Of a stretch of DNA of 64,000 bases, positions 10,715 to 23,400 are shown piece after piece (the stretch's first letter is position 1; every line of letters begins with the position of its first letter). The DNA lies in the NCBI RefSeq assembly GCF_947179165.1, contig NC_077243.1, positions 53,682,001 through 53,746,000 on the forward strand, written 5' to 3'. Made by a program: the position numbers and the translations under genes. The notes below the pieces were generated by a model. It was not told the origin of the DNA and ran no database searches. It saw only the letters and a program-made list of their open reading frames with translations. Source of the stretch: Solanum dulcamara. Lineage: Eukaryota; Streptophyta; Magnoliopsida; Solanales; Solanaceae.

Positions 10715-12780
10715 TGCTAATGACTCTTAAGTCATTATTTATCCAAAATCAGCCCAAAACATGGAGAGACAAATGTGGAGAAGAAGAAGGGAAGGAGGCA
10801 GCCATGGTTTAGAAGAATTAAAGGTGAGTTCTTCACTTTTCCTCCGTCAATTAATTATCTACGGTGTTCCTCAATTACGTGGAGTTATATATATGTATAT
10901 TACGATGCCTACGGAACCATATTTTCAGTTCTTCACTTGGAAAACTAAGAGAAACTTAAAGAGAAAACACTAGGGAATAGACCCATTTTTGGAGGGGACA
11001 GTTGTTAGTAATATTGGTATAATTTCTTGTTATAGCCTAGTTTCGGGTGATTCAATATGTTTTGGAAAGTTATTTCATAGGTATATAACTTTTATTTATA
11101 CTTTCAAATCCAGTTTTTCTTTTAGCTTCGCAAAAAAGGGTGATGAAGTGTAGAGGAGGTACTGCCCAGATTTGGTTTTGAAAATCCTGCACGGACAGTT
11201 GTGAGTATTTTGGTCATATATTTTTGTACAAAATTGCTGTAGGGGTAATTCAAAATTTTTTGAGACCTTGATACACATGTCTATAACTTTCATTGAGGCC
11301 ACAAATCTTGTTTCCTTCAGTTACCCCTTCGAAACTAAGCGACAATACAAGACAGTAGGCTGTCCAGAATTCACATTTTGATAGGTTTGGCGAGTTTTGG
11401 CCAATTTTGGAAAAGGTAAGGTTTTTAATTTCAATTTGAAGTTTATGGTATTTTATATGGTGTATTACACCCCTTTTATGCTGCTGGAAGTTTAAGAATG
11501 TCGTAGAAATGCTCGACGTTCGAAATAAACTAAATTAGAATCGCTATAGTTAAATTGTCGTCGAAGGATAGTGTTGTTCGTGTGAGGTGCTGCTGCAGGG
11601 GTGTGATGTTTTATTGCAGGGACTAAATATGTTCTAATATGGGTTAGGGTGCTTCTGGTTGAATCCACACGACCCCTCGTTGCGTATAATGAAAGGCGTT
11701 ACAAAATAAAGGCTAGATGCCCTATTGTGCTACCGTATTTTAAATAAGTCGTTTGGAGTTTATGTTGTATATTGTTGGTGTGAATTGCTGCAGGTTGTTG
11801 TTGTTGGTTGGCTTTAGGTCTTAGGGACCTAATTGGAAGTTTGGATAGGGCACATTATAGGGGAGGTGCTGCCCAATTTTTGTCGACGCGTTAGCGAATA
11901 ACAGAACTAGTCGGGGAAACGACTAAGGAAATAGATTCCATTAATACTAAGATGTAACCTAGGGTGATAGAAAGTAAAAGGGGTTGATATTCATACTACT
12001 TTCATGTTGAATAGGTTCAAATGACGGCGAGGCAAGCAGGATAAGGAATAATTCAGACAAGGTATGTGAAGCTTTCTTTTGGCATGTTTTCGGCATAAGT
12101 ATGTAAAGCTTATATTCTTTTCTTTTGGCATGTATTAGTCTTAAGTGAATTGTGTATGTAATATGAGAATAATTCCATTCATAGAACCCCGAGTATGGTT
12201 CATCAATCTTATTCACTTCTAGATATTAGAACTCCTGCGCTAGTTGAGTTATGGACTTGTAAGTCTTCTATATGCTGAAAAGTAGTGTATGTAAAGCTAT
12301 TCCTACTTCTTTTGGCATGTATTACATATAAGTTATGAATGGTTTATACATATGAAACATGGGAATAACTCCATTCATGAAGTTCCGAGTACAATTTATA
12401 ATTCTTATCCACTTCGTGATGGTAGAACTCCTGTAATAGTTGAGTTATTATCGTTTAAGGCTTCTATATGATAAAAGGTAATATATGTAGAGCCTATCAC
12501 TTCTTTCTTATGGGATGTCTTAATATAAATGAAATAAGATATGATTTGAGTGTAGAGGTAGTTCCAATGGTAAGTTCCAAGTATAACTCGTGACTCGAGT
12601 TCACTCCTAAATGCTAAGGGCCTTAAAGTAGTTAAACTACTACCCTCGAGCCTTCTATAGACTAAATAGTGATTGGATGTGTAAGCTCCTAAACCTGGGG
12701 GTTCTTGGGCATACTTTACGATAATAGTTGAGGGATATTTGATATGTTACAGAGTTTTGCGTGCACGTATATGTATTATG

Positions 12781-13130
12781 ATATATATATGGATCGGGCC
12801 AGACGTACCTCGACACATTTTGCTATGTAAGGATCGGGTCATACGTTCCACGACAAATTATGCATTATACGGATCGAGCCGTCGTACCTCGGCATTATTA
12901 TGCATTATACGAATCGGGCTGTCGTACCTCGGCATTATTATGCATTATACAGATCGGGTCGTCGTACCTCAGCATTATTATGCATTATATGGATCGGGCC
13001 ATCGTACCTCGATATTATTATGCATTATACGGATTGAGACGTCATACCTTGGCATTGTTATACGATATACAGATCGGACCGTCGTTCCTCGGCAATATTA
13101 TATGATACATGGATTGGGTCATCGTTTCTC
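12781..13130. repeat. 40-bp tandem repeat in the E2 5' LTR, about 8-9 units
   Basis: Units of the form TGCATTATACGGATCGGGCC plus GTCGTACCTCGGCATTATTA recur every 40 bases (clear starts at 12861, 12901, 12941, 12981), with degenerate outer units. The matching array in the 3' LTR is at about 17261-17620. Many differences between units and between the LTRs are C-to-T or G-to-A. Confidence 0.85.
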
Positions 13131-13964
13131 AGCATGTACTTTTTATATACAGGGATCGGGCTGTACATCCCACAGTGTTAATGGCATATATATACCTAGC
13201 ATGATAGATGATGTGTTTGTAACACTGAGTCCCCGAGCGGGCCAGATACGGTATGTGATAGCGGTATACATGACTTTATTTTGTGAGGTGCAGGCACAGT
13301 ACCCTATTAAATGTTAAACATGGTTTCCTGCATCCCTGGTTCAGTTGTTATCTTAGTTATGTTGTGCTTATATACTCAGTACTTTTATCATATTGACCCC
13401 CCTTTCTTCGGGAGGCTGCGTTTCATGCCTACAGGTACAGATGTTCATTTCGGAGATCCGTCAGCTTAGGATTTCTGCTCAGCTATATTGGTAGTACTTC
13501 ACTATTTCAGAGCCTAGCTTTTTAGTACTACTCCTGCGATGTATATATTTGTTTATGCAGGGGTACGGTGGGGGCCCTGTCCCACCATATTTTGTCGTTT
13601 CTATTCTTAGAGGTCTGTAGACATATGTGTGTAGGTTGTTTAGGAGTTTATTTCGGGTATGCCTATATGATATGTTATAAAAGCTATTATGTTGTGGCAG
13701 CATTATCGGCTGGCTTTCCCTTTTATGACATGATGCAAATGAAAGAGGCCACACGTGTATGAATATTTTATCACCTACTGGGTTCATGTGTTTGGTTCCT
13801 ATATCTAGGAGCCTATATGAACATGGAAAAGTTTTAACCCATTGAGGTTTTTGTGAGCAGTATCACGTTATACATAGTCCAATTTGACTGTAGTCGACAG
13901 TTACGTAAATTGGGGTCCAGGTAGGACCCTAGTCGCGGCCCACGAGGTTGGGTCATGACAGAAA

Positions 13965-13976
13965 AGGTATCAGAGC
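13965..13976 (+). other. E2 primer-binding site
   Basis: AGGTATCAGAGC matches the initiator tRNA-Met complement at 11 of 12 positions, four bases after the LTR end at 13960. Confidence 0.82.
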
Positions 13977-14007
13977 AGTTCATCCTTAGAGTGTCTATAG
14001 ACCGTGT

Positions 14008-14051
14008 CTAGTAGAGTCTTATTTATCGGTGTGTTGTGCACCACATCTATA
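14008..14051 (+). other. E2 leader motif and hairpin with GTGCAC loop
   Basis: CTAGTAGAGTCTT (14008-14020) is followed by a stem of 14024-14033 with 14042-14051 (eight Watson-Crick pairs, one G-T, one mismatch) and an 8-base loop TTGTGCAC containing the palindrome GTGCAC. The primary sequence differs from E1 but the fold and the loop palindrome are the same. Confidence 0.6.
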
Positions 14052-14862
14052 GACAAGAGGCTGCAGGACATTTAGGAAATTACCTTTATTTCATATCTAC
14101 GATCGTGCGACATAGCCGAGTCATAGGGAATGAAATTCCTCATACTAACTTGTGATTTCAGCAGAAGGACAACATCGATAGAAGAAGGTTACTGACAATA
14201 TTAGAAGTTACACAACATGCAGGTAAGCAAGGAACGAATGATAGGTGTCAGGTAAGGTATTGAATTACGGTTGACATGTAAAGTTGAAAATTGAAAGGAA
14301 AAGTAGACGGAAAGTCTAAACAGGTGCAGTTCGAGTTGGACATACGAGGTAAGTCCATCAGTTTATACTATTATTGATATTGGGTGCCCTGTGAGGCTGC
14401 GATATGACGTGATATAATACGTATATATGTATCTTTATGCGTATTGCCCTATGAGGCATTATTGGCATTTTCTGCGTGCAGGTGTTGATATAGTAAGAAA
14501 TACAGAGGAAACTCTGCCCAAATCTTCCTTGAAATAAAAGGAAAATGATTTAGGAAAGACTGGTAGTTCTGGATAGAACGATATATTAAGGATAAGATTA
14601 ACTAACAAGGGTAAGTAACCCACAATAAGAATCATGAAAAAGGTTAAGAAGTGTTATACTATGGGGTAGAATGCGAATAGGATATGATGTGAATATAATG
14701 AGAATAGTTATGAAAATAAGTAAACCCTTATGAGGAAGTAGCTAAAGATAGGATGTGGTTCGTGTAATAAGAATATAAGGGTAACTTGGGCAGTGCAGCT
14801 TGGCCTACTGGATCAGCTGCTGGGTCATCATCTTCTTCAGTAGCTATGCACCCCATGGGGCA

Positions 14863-14981
14863 GGATGCAATCATACCAGCATTAATGCACCGGATCCCAT
14901 TAGAACTCCAAAGTTAAGCGTGCTTAGGCGAGAGTGGTACTAGGATGGGTAATCTCCTAGAAAGCCCTATGCAGCTGTGAC
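14863..14981 (+). pseudogene. 5S rRNA-like sequence inside E2
   Basis: About 119 bases resemble plant 5S rRNA along its length: GGATGC.ATCATACCAGCA, TAATGCACCGGATCCCAT, AGAACTCC.AAGTTAAGCG, TGCTT.GGCGAGAGT, TACTAGGATGGGT. This includes the internal Pol III promoter region (A box about AAGTTAAGCGTGCTT, C box about GGATGGGT..TCTCCT). The differences I can see from the consensus are mostly C-to-T or G-to-A, plus a diverged last 15 bases. It lies between the PBS and PPT of a non-coding LTR element, not in a 5S array. Whether Pol III still uses it is unknown. Unlike Cassandra elements, which carry 5S sequence in their LTRs, this copy is internal. Confidence 0.85.
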
Positions 14982-15619
14982 ATAAGATGATATGGATGTA
15001 TGTATACGTTGTCCTTGCATGGCATGGTGGTATAAAGAAGTGTTGTGGATATGTGATTCCACCGTGAAAGATGACAAGACCCATTGGGATAGGGGATGTA
15101 GCTTTGCAAAAGAATTGATACAACCTACGAATGTAGGTATGCCAACAGTAAAACTAGGTGATTACTTGATAAAAGAAGTCGGTAGTAGCCATGTAACTGC
15201 CATACTCGAATACATTAAAGGAAGGTATAAGATAGTTTGAAGCAAAACCTTTAAGGTACAATCAGTACTAAGGACAAAAGCTATAGTGGAGCCTTAACAT
15301 TAGATGAAAGAAGCAAGGAACGATACAGGTTTACGTGCAGACTAGTATGGCGATGCTAAGGCATCTTGAGCTACTTTAAGCTCCTATACATGTTCGTGTA
15401 AAGGGTGCAATAGGATGTGTGGTAAGAGAACTAGAAAAAAAGAAATGAAAAAGAAATATCACCTGTTCCCTATGCCTGCAGGTAATCCTAACCTTTGGAA
15501 CTCTGATATTGATTGCTTGATGAAAGTATATGTTATGGCAACGGGATAGAGGACCTCTCCATATAATCGGTATAAGGTCCGGAGGAAGGTTTTGGTTTAC
15601 ATTCGAGGATGAATGTTCT
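14982..15619 (+). other. E2 internal region after the 5S-like sequence
   Basis: There is an 82-codon frame at 14992-15240 (starting MDVCIRCPCMAWW) with no family I recognise; it may be chance. Bases 15600-15618 contain TTCGAGGATGAATG, the pre-PPT motif shared with other elements. Nothing else coding is seen. Confidence 0.4.
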
Positions 15620-15633
15620 AAAGGGGGGAAAGA
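15620..15633 (+). other. E2 polypurine tract
   Basis: AAAGGGGGGAAAGA lies directly before the TGTTATACCCC start of the 3' LTR at 15634. Confidence 0.85.
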
Positions 15634-17260
15634 TGTTATACCCCGTACCTTTACTTTTGGAACGTCTTGTTAAGCTTCTTGAAAGATGTCCCGTGACCCA
15701 GATTATCTATAATATGATTAAAGAACTCTAAGGAAGGGAGGATGTGACGCCCCTTAAGAGTGAAGGTTGTAAATAGGTCTATAAGGATTTGAAACAAATT
15801 GGAGGCCAAAATAACAAGTCGTAGGACTCGACTTACTTACGTAACCTATCACGTTTTGATAGGTTTGGCGAGTTTTGGCCAATTTTGGAAAAGGTAAGGT
15901 TTTTACTTTTAATTTGAAGTTTATGGTGTTTTTATATGGTGTATTACACCCCTTTTATGCTGCTGGAAGTTTAAGAATGTCGTAGAAATGCTCGACGTTC
16001 AAAATAAACTAAATTAGAATCGCTATAGTTAAATTGTCGTCGAAGGATAGTGTTGTTCGTGTGAGGTGCTGCTGCAGGGGTGTGATGTGTTGTTGTAGGG
16101 CCTAAATATGTTCTAATATGGGTTAGGGTGCTGCTGGTTGAATCCACACGACCCATCATTGCGTATAATGAAAGGCGTTACAAAATAAAGGCTTGACGCT
16201 CTATTGTGCTACCGTATTTTTGAATAAGTCGTTTGGAGTTTATGTTGTATATTGTTGGTGTGAATTGCTGTAGGTTGTTGTTTTTGGTTGGCTGTAGGTC
16301 TTAGGGACCTAATTGGAAGTTTGGATAGGGCACATTATAGGGGAGGTGCTGCCCAATTTTCATCAATGCCTTAGCGAATAACAAAACTAGTCGAGGAAAC
16401 GACTAAGGAAATAGATTCCATTAATACTAAGATGTAACCTAGGGTGATGAAAAGTAAAAGGGGTTGATATTCATACTACTTTCATGATGAATAGGTTCAA
16501 AGGACGGCGAGGCAAGCAGGATAAGGAATAATTCAGACAAGGTATGTGAAGCTTTCTTTTGGCATGTTTTCGGCATAAGTATGTAAAGCTTATCTTCTTT
16601 TCTTTTGGCATGTATTAGTCTTAAGTGAATTGTGTATGTAATATGAGAATAATTCCATTCATAGAACCCCGAGTATGGTTCATCAATCTTATTCACTTCT
16701 AGATATTAGAACTCCTGCGATAGTTGAGTTATGGACTTGTAAGTCTTCTATATGCTGAAAAGTAGTGTATGTAAAGCTATTCCTCCTTCTTTTGGAATGT
16801 ATTACGTATAAGTTATGAATGGTTTCTACATATGAAACATGGGAATAACTCCATTCGTGAAGTTCCGAGTACAATTTATAATTCTTATCCACTTCGTGAT
16901 GGTAGAACTCCTATAATAGTTGAGTTATTGCCGTTTAAGGCTTCTATATGATAAAAGGTAATATATGTAGAGCCTATCGCTTCTTTCTTATGGGACGTCT
17001 TAATGTAAATGAAATAAGATATGATTTGAGTGTAGAGGTAGTTCCAGTTGTAAGTTTCGAGTATAACTCGTGACTCGAGTTCACTCCTAAATGCTAAGGG
17101 CCTTAAAGTAGTTAAACTACGACCCTCGAGCCTTCTATAGACTAAATAGTGATTGGATGTGTAAGCTCCTAAACCTGGGGGTTCTTGGGCATACTTTACG
17201 ATAATGGTTGAGGGATATTTGATATGTTACAGAGTTTTGCGTGCACGTATATGCATTATG

Positions 17261-17620
17261 ATATATATATGGATCGGGCCGGATGTACCTCAGCACATTT
17301 TGCTATGTAAGGATCGGGTCGTACGTTCCATGACAGATTATGCATTATATGGATTGGGCCGTCATACCTTGGCATTATTATGCATTATACAGATCGGGCC
17401 ATCGTACCTCGGCATTATTATGCATTATACGGATTGGTCTATTGTACCTCAGCATTATTATGCATTATATGAATCGGGCCATCATACCTCAGCATTATTA
17501 TGCATTATACGGATCGGGCCATCGTACCTCGTTATTGTTATATGATATACGGATTGGGCCGTTATTCCTCGACATTATTATATGATACATAGATCGGGTT
17601 GTCGTTCCTCAGCATGTACT
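17261..17620. repeat. 40-bp tandem repeat in the E2 3' LTR
   Basis: The counterpart of 12781-13130 with the same 40-base period (clear unit starts at 17341, 17381, 17421, 17461, 17501). Units differ from those of the 5' LTR mostly by C/T and G/A changes. The overlapping frames 17204-17545 and 17340-17585 are repeat translations, not genes. Confidence 0.85.
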
Positions 17621-18010
17621 TTTTATATACAGGGATCGGGCTGTACATCCCACAGTGTTAATGGCATATATATACCTAGCATGATAGATGATGTGTTTGT
17701 AACACCGAGTCCCCGAGCGGGCTAGAAACGGTATGTGATAGTGGTATACATGACTTTATTTTGTGAGGTGCAGGCACAGTACCCTATTAAATGTTATACT
17801 TAGTTTCCTGCATCCCTGGTTCAGTTGTTATCTCAGTTATGTTTTGCTTATATACTCAGTACATATATCATACTGACCCCTCTTTCTTCGGGGGGCTGCA
17901 TTTCATACATGTAGGTATAGATGTTCATTTCGGAGATCCGCTAGCTTAGGATTTCCGCTCAGCTATATTGTAAGTGCTTCACTATTTCAGAGCCTAGGTT
18001 TTGAGTATTG

Positions 18011-19017
18011 TGTCACGACCCAACCCCGTAGGCCGCGACTGGGGTCAGACCTGGACCCCCGTTTATGTATTTGTCGACTGTAGTCAAATTGAACTATGAG
18101 TGAAGCGATACTGCTCACAAAAACCCCAATGAGTTAAAACTTTTTCGTGTACTTATGGCCTCTTTCATTCATATCGTATCATGGAAGAGAATGCAAGCCG
18201 ACAAGGCTGCCATAACGTAAAAACATTTACAATGTGCCATAAAGGCACAGTCGAAATAAACTCATAAACAACCCACACATATATGTCTACAGACCTCTAA
18301 GAATAGGAACGACAACATATAGCGGGACAGGGCCCCCGCCGTACCCCTATGTAACCAAATATATACATCGGTAATTTGGTACCAAAACTTGGCTCCAAAT
18401 CAATGGAGCTTCTTCTAAACTTGCTGAGTGGAATCTTGAGCTGGTGGACTCCCAAAGGGTGACACGTGTCACACCCTTAGACAACCACCTCAATTATACA
18501 ACCAATCCATGGTTGCCATGTGACAGGTGGGGTTCCACCCCATGGTGTGTCACCTGCTGCCACGTGTCACTTTCTTGAGCTGCCATGTGTACCTATCACG
18601 TGCTGCCATGTGTCAAGTAGGTGAGTCACCTACTTGCTTTAAGTAGGTGCATCGTTTTCTTATTTCTCTTCCATGGGTTCGTAATTTCATCGCACTTTAA
18701 GAGCCTATGTATTCCTTGCTACTTAGTCTCAACACGCACTCGAGTAGCTTAAGTACGTAAGACCTCCAAGTTGGTAGCTTACGCGAGTCAATCGAGTCCT
18801 ACGTCTCATTTCTCGGCCTCCAACTCCTTTCGAATTTTTATAACCCTATTTCCAATCTTCCTTATTATGAAACATTTCGTTCTCCTTTCCTTGGAGTTAT
18901 CTGATAGTATTATTAACTATCCGACTCACATAATGACTTTTAAGAACCTTAAGAGACTTCCCAGAAACTTGAGAAGTTTAAGAAGCATTCTAAGGTATCA
19001 AAGTACGGGGTGTAACA
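18011..19017 (-). mobile_element. Solo LTR of the E2 family, inverted, internally deleted
   Basis: The left edge TGTCACGACCC and right edge GGGGTGTAACA are the reverse complements of an E2-type LTR end and start. The right part (about 18610-19017) matches the start of the LTR with its AAGTAGGTG palindromes; the left part (18011-18420) matches its last 400-500 bases, including the GGGGTACGG block. The middle, with the 40-bp array, is missing, so it is 1.0 kb instead of 3.8 kb. No TSD is clear (TATTG on the left, TCCTT on the right). The plus-strand frame at 18771-19112 crosses its boundary and is not a gene. Confidence 0.85.
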
Positions 19018-19452
19018 TCCTTCTCCTGCGATGTATATATTTGTTTATGCAGGGGTACGGCAGGGGCCCTGTCCCGCCATATATTGTCGTTCCTATTCTT
19101 AGAGGTCTGTAGACATATGTGTGGGAGTTGTTTAGGAGTTTATTTTGGTTATGCCTATGCGATATGTTGTAAAAGCTATTATATTGTGGTAGCCTTATCG
19201 GCTGGCTTTCCCTTTCATGACATAATGCAAATGAAAGAGGCCACACGTATATGAATATTTTATCACCCACTAGATTCATGTGTTTGGTTCCTATATCTAG
19301 GAGGCTATATGAACATGGAAAAGTTTTAACCCATTGAGGTTTTTGGGAGCAGTATCACGTTATACATAGTCCAATTTGACTATAGTTGACAGTTACATAA
19401 ATGGGGGTCCAGGTTGGACCCTAGTCACGGCCCACGGGGTTGGGTCGTAACA

Positions 19453-20461
19453 GTGATAGTTCTAGTTTTAAGATTTTATTTAGTAGGCTTGACATGATGT
19501 ATGCGAGAGATTAAGATATTAACTTGCGAGGAGAGTGTGGTATGAATGGAGGGGTTATGTGACCCTCAGATGTAAATAGTGAATTGAGTCTAAGTCATAT
19601 GGTAAGAAGAGGCTTAAGTGGCGTATATGAAATAGTATAGATTTGAATGAGGTTCTAAATTTGTGAGTCGCTTTGAGTGACTAGTTAGAGTCCTTTAGTT
19701 GTTGCCTTTAAGCTAAGGGGGAGATGATGAGGTAATGAGCCAAAGTAAGTCTTGATCTTCCGATAGTGATGAGTTAGCCAAGATGATAGTGGATGGAGTT
19801 GAGCGAGAGTAAATGAGGGAGAGTGAGTGCTTACCAATTGTGATAGTTGTGTTATACTTGTCTAGTTGAGGATAAATGTGTGGAGGAGGAGTGAGATGAG
19901 ACCTTGTGATGAGAAATAGATAGGTAAGAGTATGTTATTGTGTCTCTGGGAAAGAGCTCATACGATGATGAGGGTATAAGTATTAAAGTAGGCTCGAGAA
20001 CTCTTAGATATGAGTGAGGTAGTTAGAGTGATAATCTTGAGTGTATGGTTGTCACTGTGAGAGTGATGGTAGTAGACTAATGATTGCATCTGGGGGAAAG
20101 ATTGGAGGTACGTGAAGGGTGTTATGAGGCTTGGAAAGGAGAGGAAGTTCGGACACCGATATATTGACCTTATGAAATGGTGAAGAGGATTGGAAATGTC
20201 GCTCGTGAATTGGAATTCGACGGTTGAGTATGTAGATGTTTGAATGATTCGGTTGATGGAGTTTCGATGTTCTATTCGTGCCAAATGATGAGAATGATGA
20301 AGGTGATGTCCCTATTTCTGAGTTGAAATGATTTGTCTATTCTTGAGTTTGAATAGCCAATTGTCTAAATTGCTCGATTGGTTGATTTGATTGAGTTTTG
20401 ATTTTTATTCGTGCCTCGAGTCCATCATTGGTTTACTCATTATTCGAGGACGAATGATCCC
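19453..20461 (+). other. E1 internal region, right part, no gene seen
   Basis: It begins with the right GTGAT duplication of E2 (19453-19457) and ends with TTCGAGGACGAATGATCCC, the pre-PPT motif. It is rich in short G/A-rich words but has no plus-strand frame of note. The 108-codon minus-strand frame (19958-20284) has no recognisable family. Confidence 0.6.
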
Positions 20462-20474
20462 AAGGGGGAGATAA
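20462..20474 (+). other. E1 polypurine tract
   Basis: AAGGGGGAGATAA directly precedes the 3' LTR start TGTGACACCCC at 20475. Confidence 0.88.
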
Positions 20475-23400
20475 TGTGACACCCCGGAAATTTTTTCGCA
20501 AACACTTAAACATTTTTTCACGTGTGGGTAGACTCGGACCGGAGGACTTGTAATTCTACACATGAGTTAGGATTAATTCCTAAGTATTTGAAGTGAGTTA
20601 GATGTGTTTAGGGGTCATAAGGGATCTCTAACACCAAGTCGAGTCCAAAGAACTCCAATCGATTAAGTTTTCGGATGAGTTAGTATAAGGGTAAACTTCA
20701 AACGACCATATCTCCTAGGATATAAACAACTGGGTGGCCCACAACATAACAAATTAAAAGTATTTGAGTCTTCTTTCCACTTCCACCGAGATTACAATTT
20801 TTGGAGTTTGGAGTCAAAGGTTATGGCCATTTTACTACAGACTAGTACTGCAGGAATTTCAGGCCTGGGCAAAATTTAGGCTTGGCGCTCCAGTGGCGCC
20901 CCACGCCACTATAGCGCCAGAAAACAACCTCAGTAGTTTGGGGCTTGGCGCGATGCGCCACTATTAGATGTGCAGGGTTTTAAGCCTATTTTGGCTTGGC
21001 ACTGCAGTGGCGCGATGCACCACTATAGCGCCAACAAGGTTTTTGCCCAATTTTTCAGATTTTGAAGAGGAGAAACTTGGACTTTTCCCTAATTATATAT
21101 ACCCTATCTTTGAACCTTTTGGGACCATTTTTTAGTCCTCCCTCTCTCTAAAAAGCCCTAAAATTTTCTCTCTCTTCTTCTTCTTCTCCAAATCCTTCTC
21201 CAACAAAGATTGCCTTCAAGAGCTTCAAGAATTCAAGCCTTCCATTGAAGACCTAACATCAAGGTTTCTTCAAAGTCTTCAAACAAGGTATGTAAGACTA
21301 ACCTAAAATATAGATTGAGTTCTTCCATATGCCCATAGATGTGTTGGATAGGAGTTGTGAAAGAGTTGAACCTTCTAAGAAGGTTTTCTTGAAAGTTTTC
21401 CTAAACTATAAAATGTTTTTAGATACTATTGGTTGGTTGATGATTTGAATGACTTGAGTTACTAAATAGTTATCTTTAATATTATTGACTACAAATGTAT
21501 CTTTGTATATAGATTTATAGATGTTGATGATATTCTTGAGTTGAGTTTTGTTGAGATTATGGATTCATGTTTTATTCACATGAACCCAAGATGAGATTTC
21601 TTTGGTCATAATTTGTCTTGAGTTGAGATGGATGGTTTTGTGTATATGTGTATTGATTGGAATGAAAAGAATGAATTGGATAGTTAAGAATGTCCTTTTG
21701 CTTCCATAAATTAAACATAGGACTAAAACAAGGATTTCGGAGTAGATGTTTGACGATTGATGTGATGATAATATTTGATGATGATGATGATGTGATGATG
21801 ATATTTGATGATGATGTGAATAATGGTATTTGACGATGATGTGAATGGAGAGGTTATGTTGATGAGCATGTTGTGTGATGAAGTGGATTGGAGTCTAATG
21901 CGATTTTGTGGTATGTGATGTGCATAATTTGAGTTGATTCGAGTCTTAGGAATATTTTGAAAATAAATGATCTTCTGAGGAGGAGCTTTAAATAAATTAT
22001 TTGTGAACCTTTTTGCATAAACTATTTACACACTATTTTGAGTCTAAAGAATTATTAGTTTCATCTATGATTTAAAAAGAGTTTAAGCATGAGTTGAGTT
22101 TGAAAAGTCTTTTAATTATTTTGAACATGAGTATTTTGAGTATAAATGAGTTGAACATTTTTACATTAAAATGTCTATTTTGAGGTAGAGTTGAGGAGTT
22201 GAAATTATATTTTAAATGCATACAATATTTTCTACATCCATTGAGTTTAGATGGTATCAATTTAAAGAGAAGAGTTTGATGATTTGAGATGAATCGATTT
22301 GAAAGAAGGTCCAATGAGGCCAAATTTGATTTGAGTTTTGAAAAGAGTCCAATGAGACTAAATGAGTTGATTTGAAAGAGTCCAATGAGACTAAATGAGT
22401 ATTTTGAGTATTTTACTCACTTGATAGATATGAGCATATTGAGTCTTGGGAGGAGTATCGAGCACCGAATTGGGTAAGATTATAGTCCATACTCGAACCA
22501 ATAAACTACGTCGCCAAACATAGGAGGGGATGGAACCGTTAAAGTCGGATGCTTCCCATTTTATTGTCCTGACATTATAGGACTTGGTTGGATTGGATCC
22601 ATGATTGGTTGATTCGTTCATACCCTGGCAAGGTATGAACGGATATGGCAACAACGTCGACTTTTTGTACTATCACTCGCTCATATGGTGATGGTTGTCA
22701 ATTAGAGAAACTCCCAATTAAATGGATTATTCTTGATATGATTTGTTTGAATGTGATTGTAGATGATTAAGTTGAATTATAAAACATTGCATAATTTAAT
22801 TTGCATAGTTATTGAGTTGAGTCCTTTGAGTTGATTATTGAGTTGATTTTATATGATTGGATTAGGTGATGTGTGATGGATTGGATTATATTATATGTGA
22901 TTGGATAGTGTACGATTGAAAGGTATATGATTGGATTGGATTGGATCGTATATGACCTGATTGAACTGATTGTATACGATTGGATTGAATCGGATGGTAT
23001 ACAATTTGATTGAACTGTATTGTGTATGATTGTATTGGATTGTATGATGTGTGATTGGTCTTTGTCTAAAAATGTTTTCTTACTTTAGACTTATGACGCC
23101 TTATTTGAGTCTCTCTTATCTTTCTGATTCGGAGATATTGGACCAACGTTATTCTTCCTTGAGGTATGTTTCATTCTGCCATATTACATACTCGTACATT
23201 CCATGTACTGACGTCCATTTAGACCTGCATCATTTCATGATGCAGAGACAGGTTTAAGAGATCGTCAATAGAAGCACCATTGAGGATCTATACACACTCA
23301 GCGTATTGGTGAGTCCTTCCCTACATTCGGAGGACACCGCTTATATCATTCTTGCATCGAGTTAGCCCTTTTCATTTTGAATTGAGGTAGCCATGAATAT

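Larger units (their letters stand above)
10161..13960 (+). repeat. E2 5' LTR
   Basis: Starts TGTTATACTCC and ends GGTTGGGTCATGACA. It contains three palindromic AAGTAGGTG-type units (10509-10584), a GACACGTGTC palindrome (10656-10665), a TATA-like sequence at 10705, and a 40-bp tandem array (12781-13130). The long frame across that array (12739-13317) is the translation of a tandem repeat whose period is not a multiple of three, and is not called as a gene. Confidence 0.92.
10161..19452 (+). mobile_element. E2: non-coding LARD-like LTR retrotransposon nested in E1
   Basis: 5' LTR 10161-13960, PBS 13965-13976, internal region 13961-15633, PPT 15620-15633, 3' LTR 15634-19452, TSD GTGAT on both sides. 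The internal region is only 1.67 kb, with no retroviral protein signature but with a 5S rRNA-like sequence. The 3' LTR lacks about 1 kb that is present in the 5' LTR (around 10370-11378) and carries an inverted solo LTR of the same family, so the similar lengths of the two LTRs (3.80 and 3.82 kb) are a coincidence. Another family member is at 62743-64000. Confidence 0.92.
15634..19452 (+). repeat. E2 3' LTR, with a 1-kb deletion and an inserted solo LTR
   Basis: It follows the 5' LTR from TGTTATACCCC to about 15848. It then jumps, with a short filler around CCTATCACG, to the equivalent of 11379 and continues to 18010. After the inverted insertion (18011-19017) it resumes at the equivalent of 13530 and ends GGGTCGTAACA at 19452. 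The missing block is the one with the palindromes, G-box and TATA of the 5' LTR. Confidence 0.9.

Noticed and set aside
12781..13130. CRISPR-like regular repeats
   Set aside because: Units are directly adjacent with no unique spacers, in a plant LTR. The 76-bp (31248) and 72-bp (56311) arrays are also plain tandem repeats.
12739..13317. 192-codon open frame in the E2 5' LTR (and 81-113-codon frames at 12860, 17204, 17340)
   Set aside because: They are translations of the 40-bp tandem array; frames alternate because 40 is not a multiple of three, and there is no protein family.
9499..13976. tRNA genes at the GTATCAGAGC sites
   Set aside because: Only the 12-base tRNA 3'-end complement is present; these are primer-binding sites.
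18006..19022. A TSD for the inverted E2-family solo LTR
   Set aside because: TATTG and TCCTT do not match; the flank may have been altered or the insertion arose by recombination.
19958..20284. 108-codon minus-strand frame in the E1 internal region
   Set aside because: No recognisable family, antisense to the element, biased composition; probably chance.
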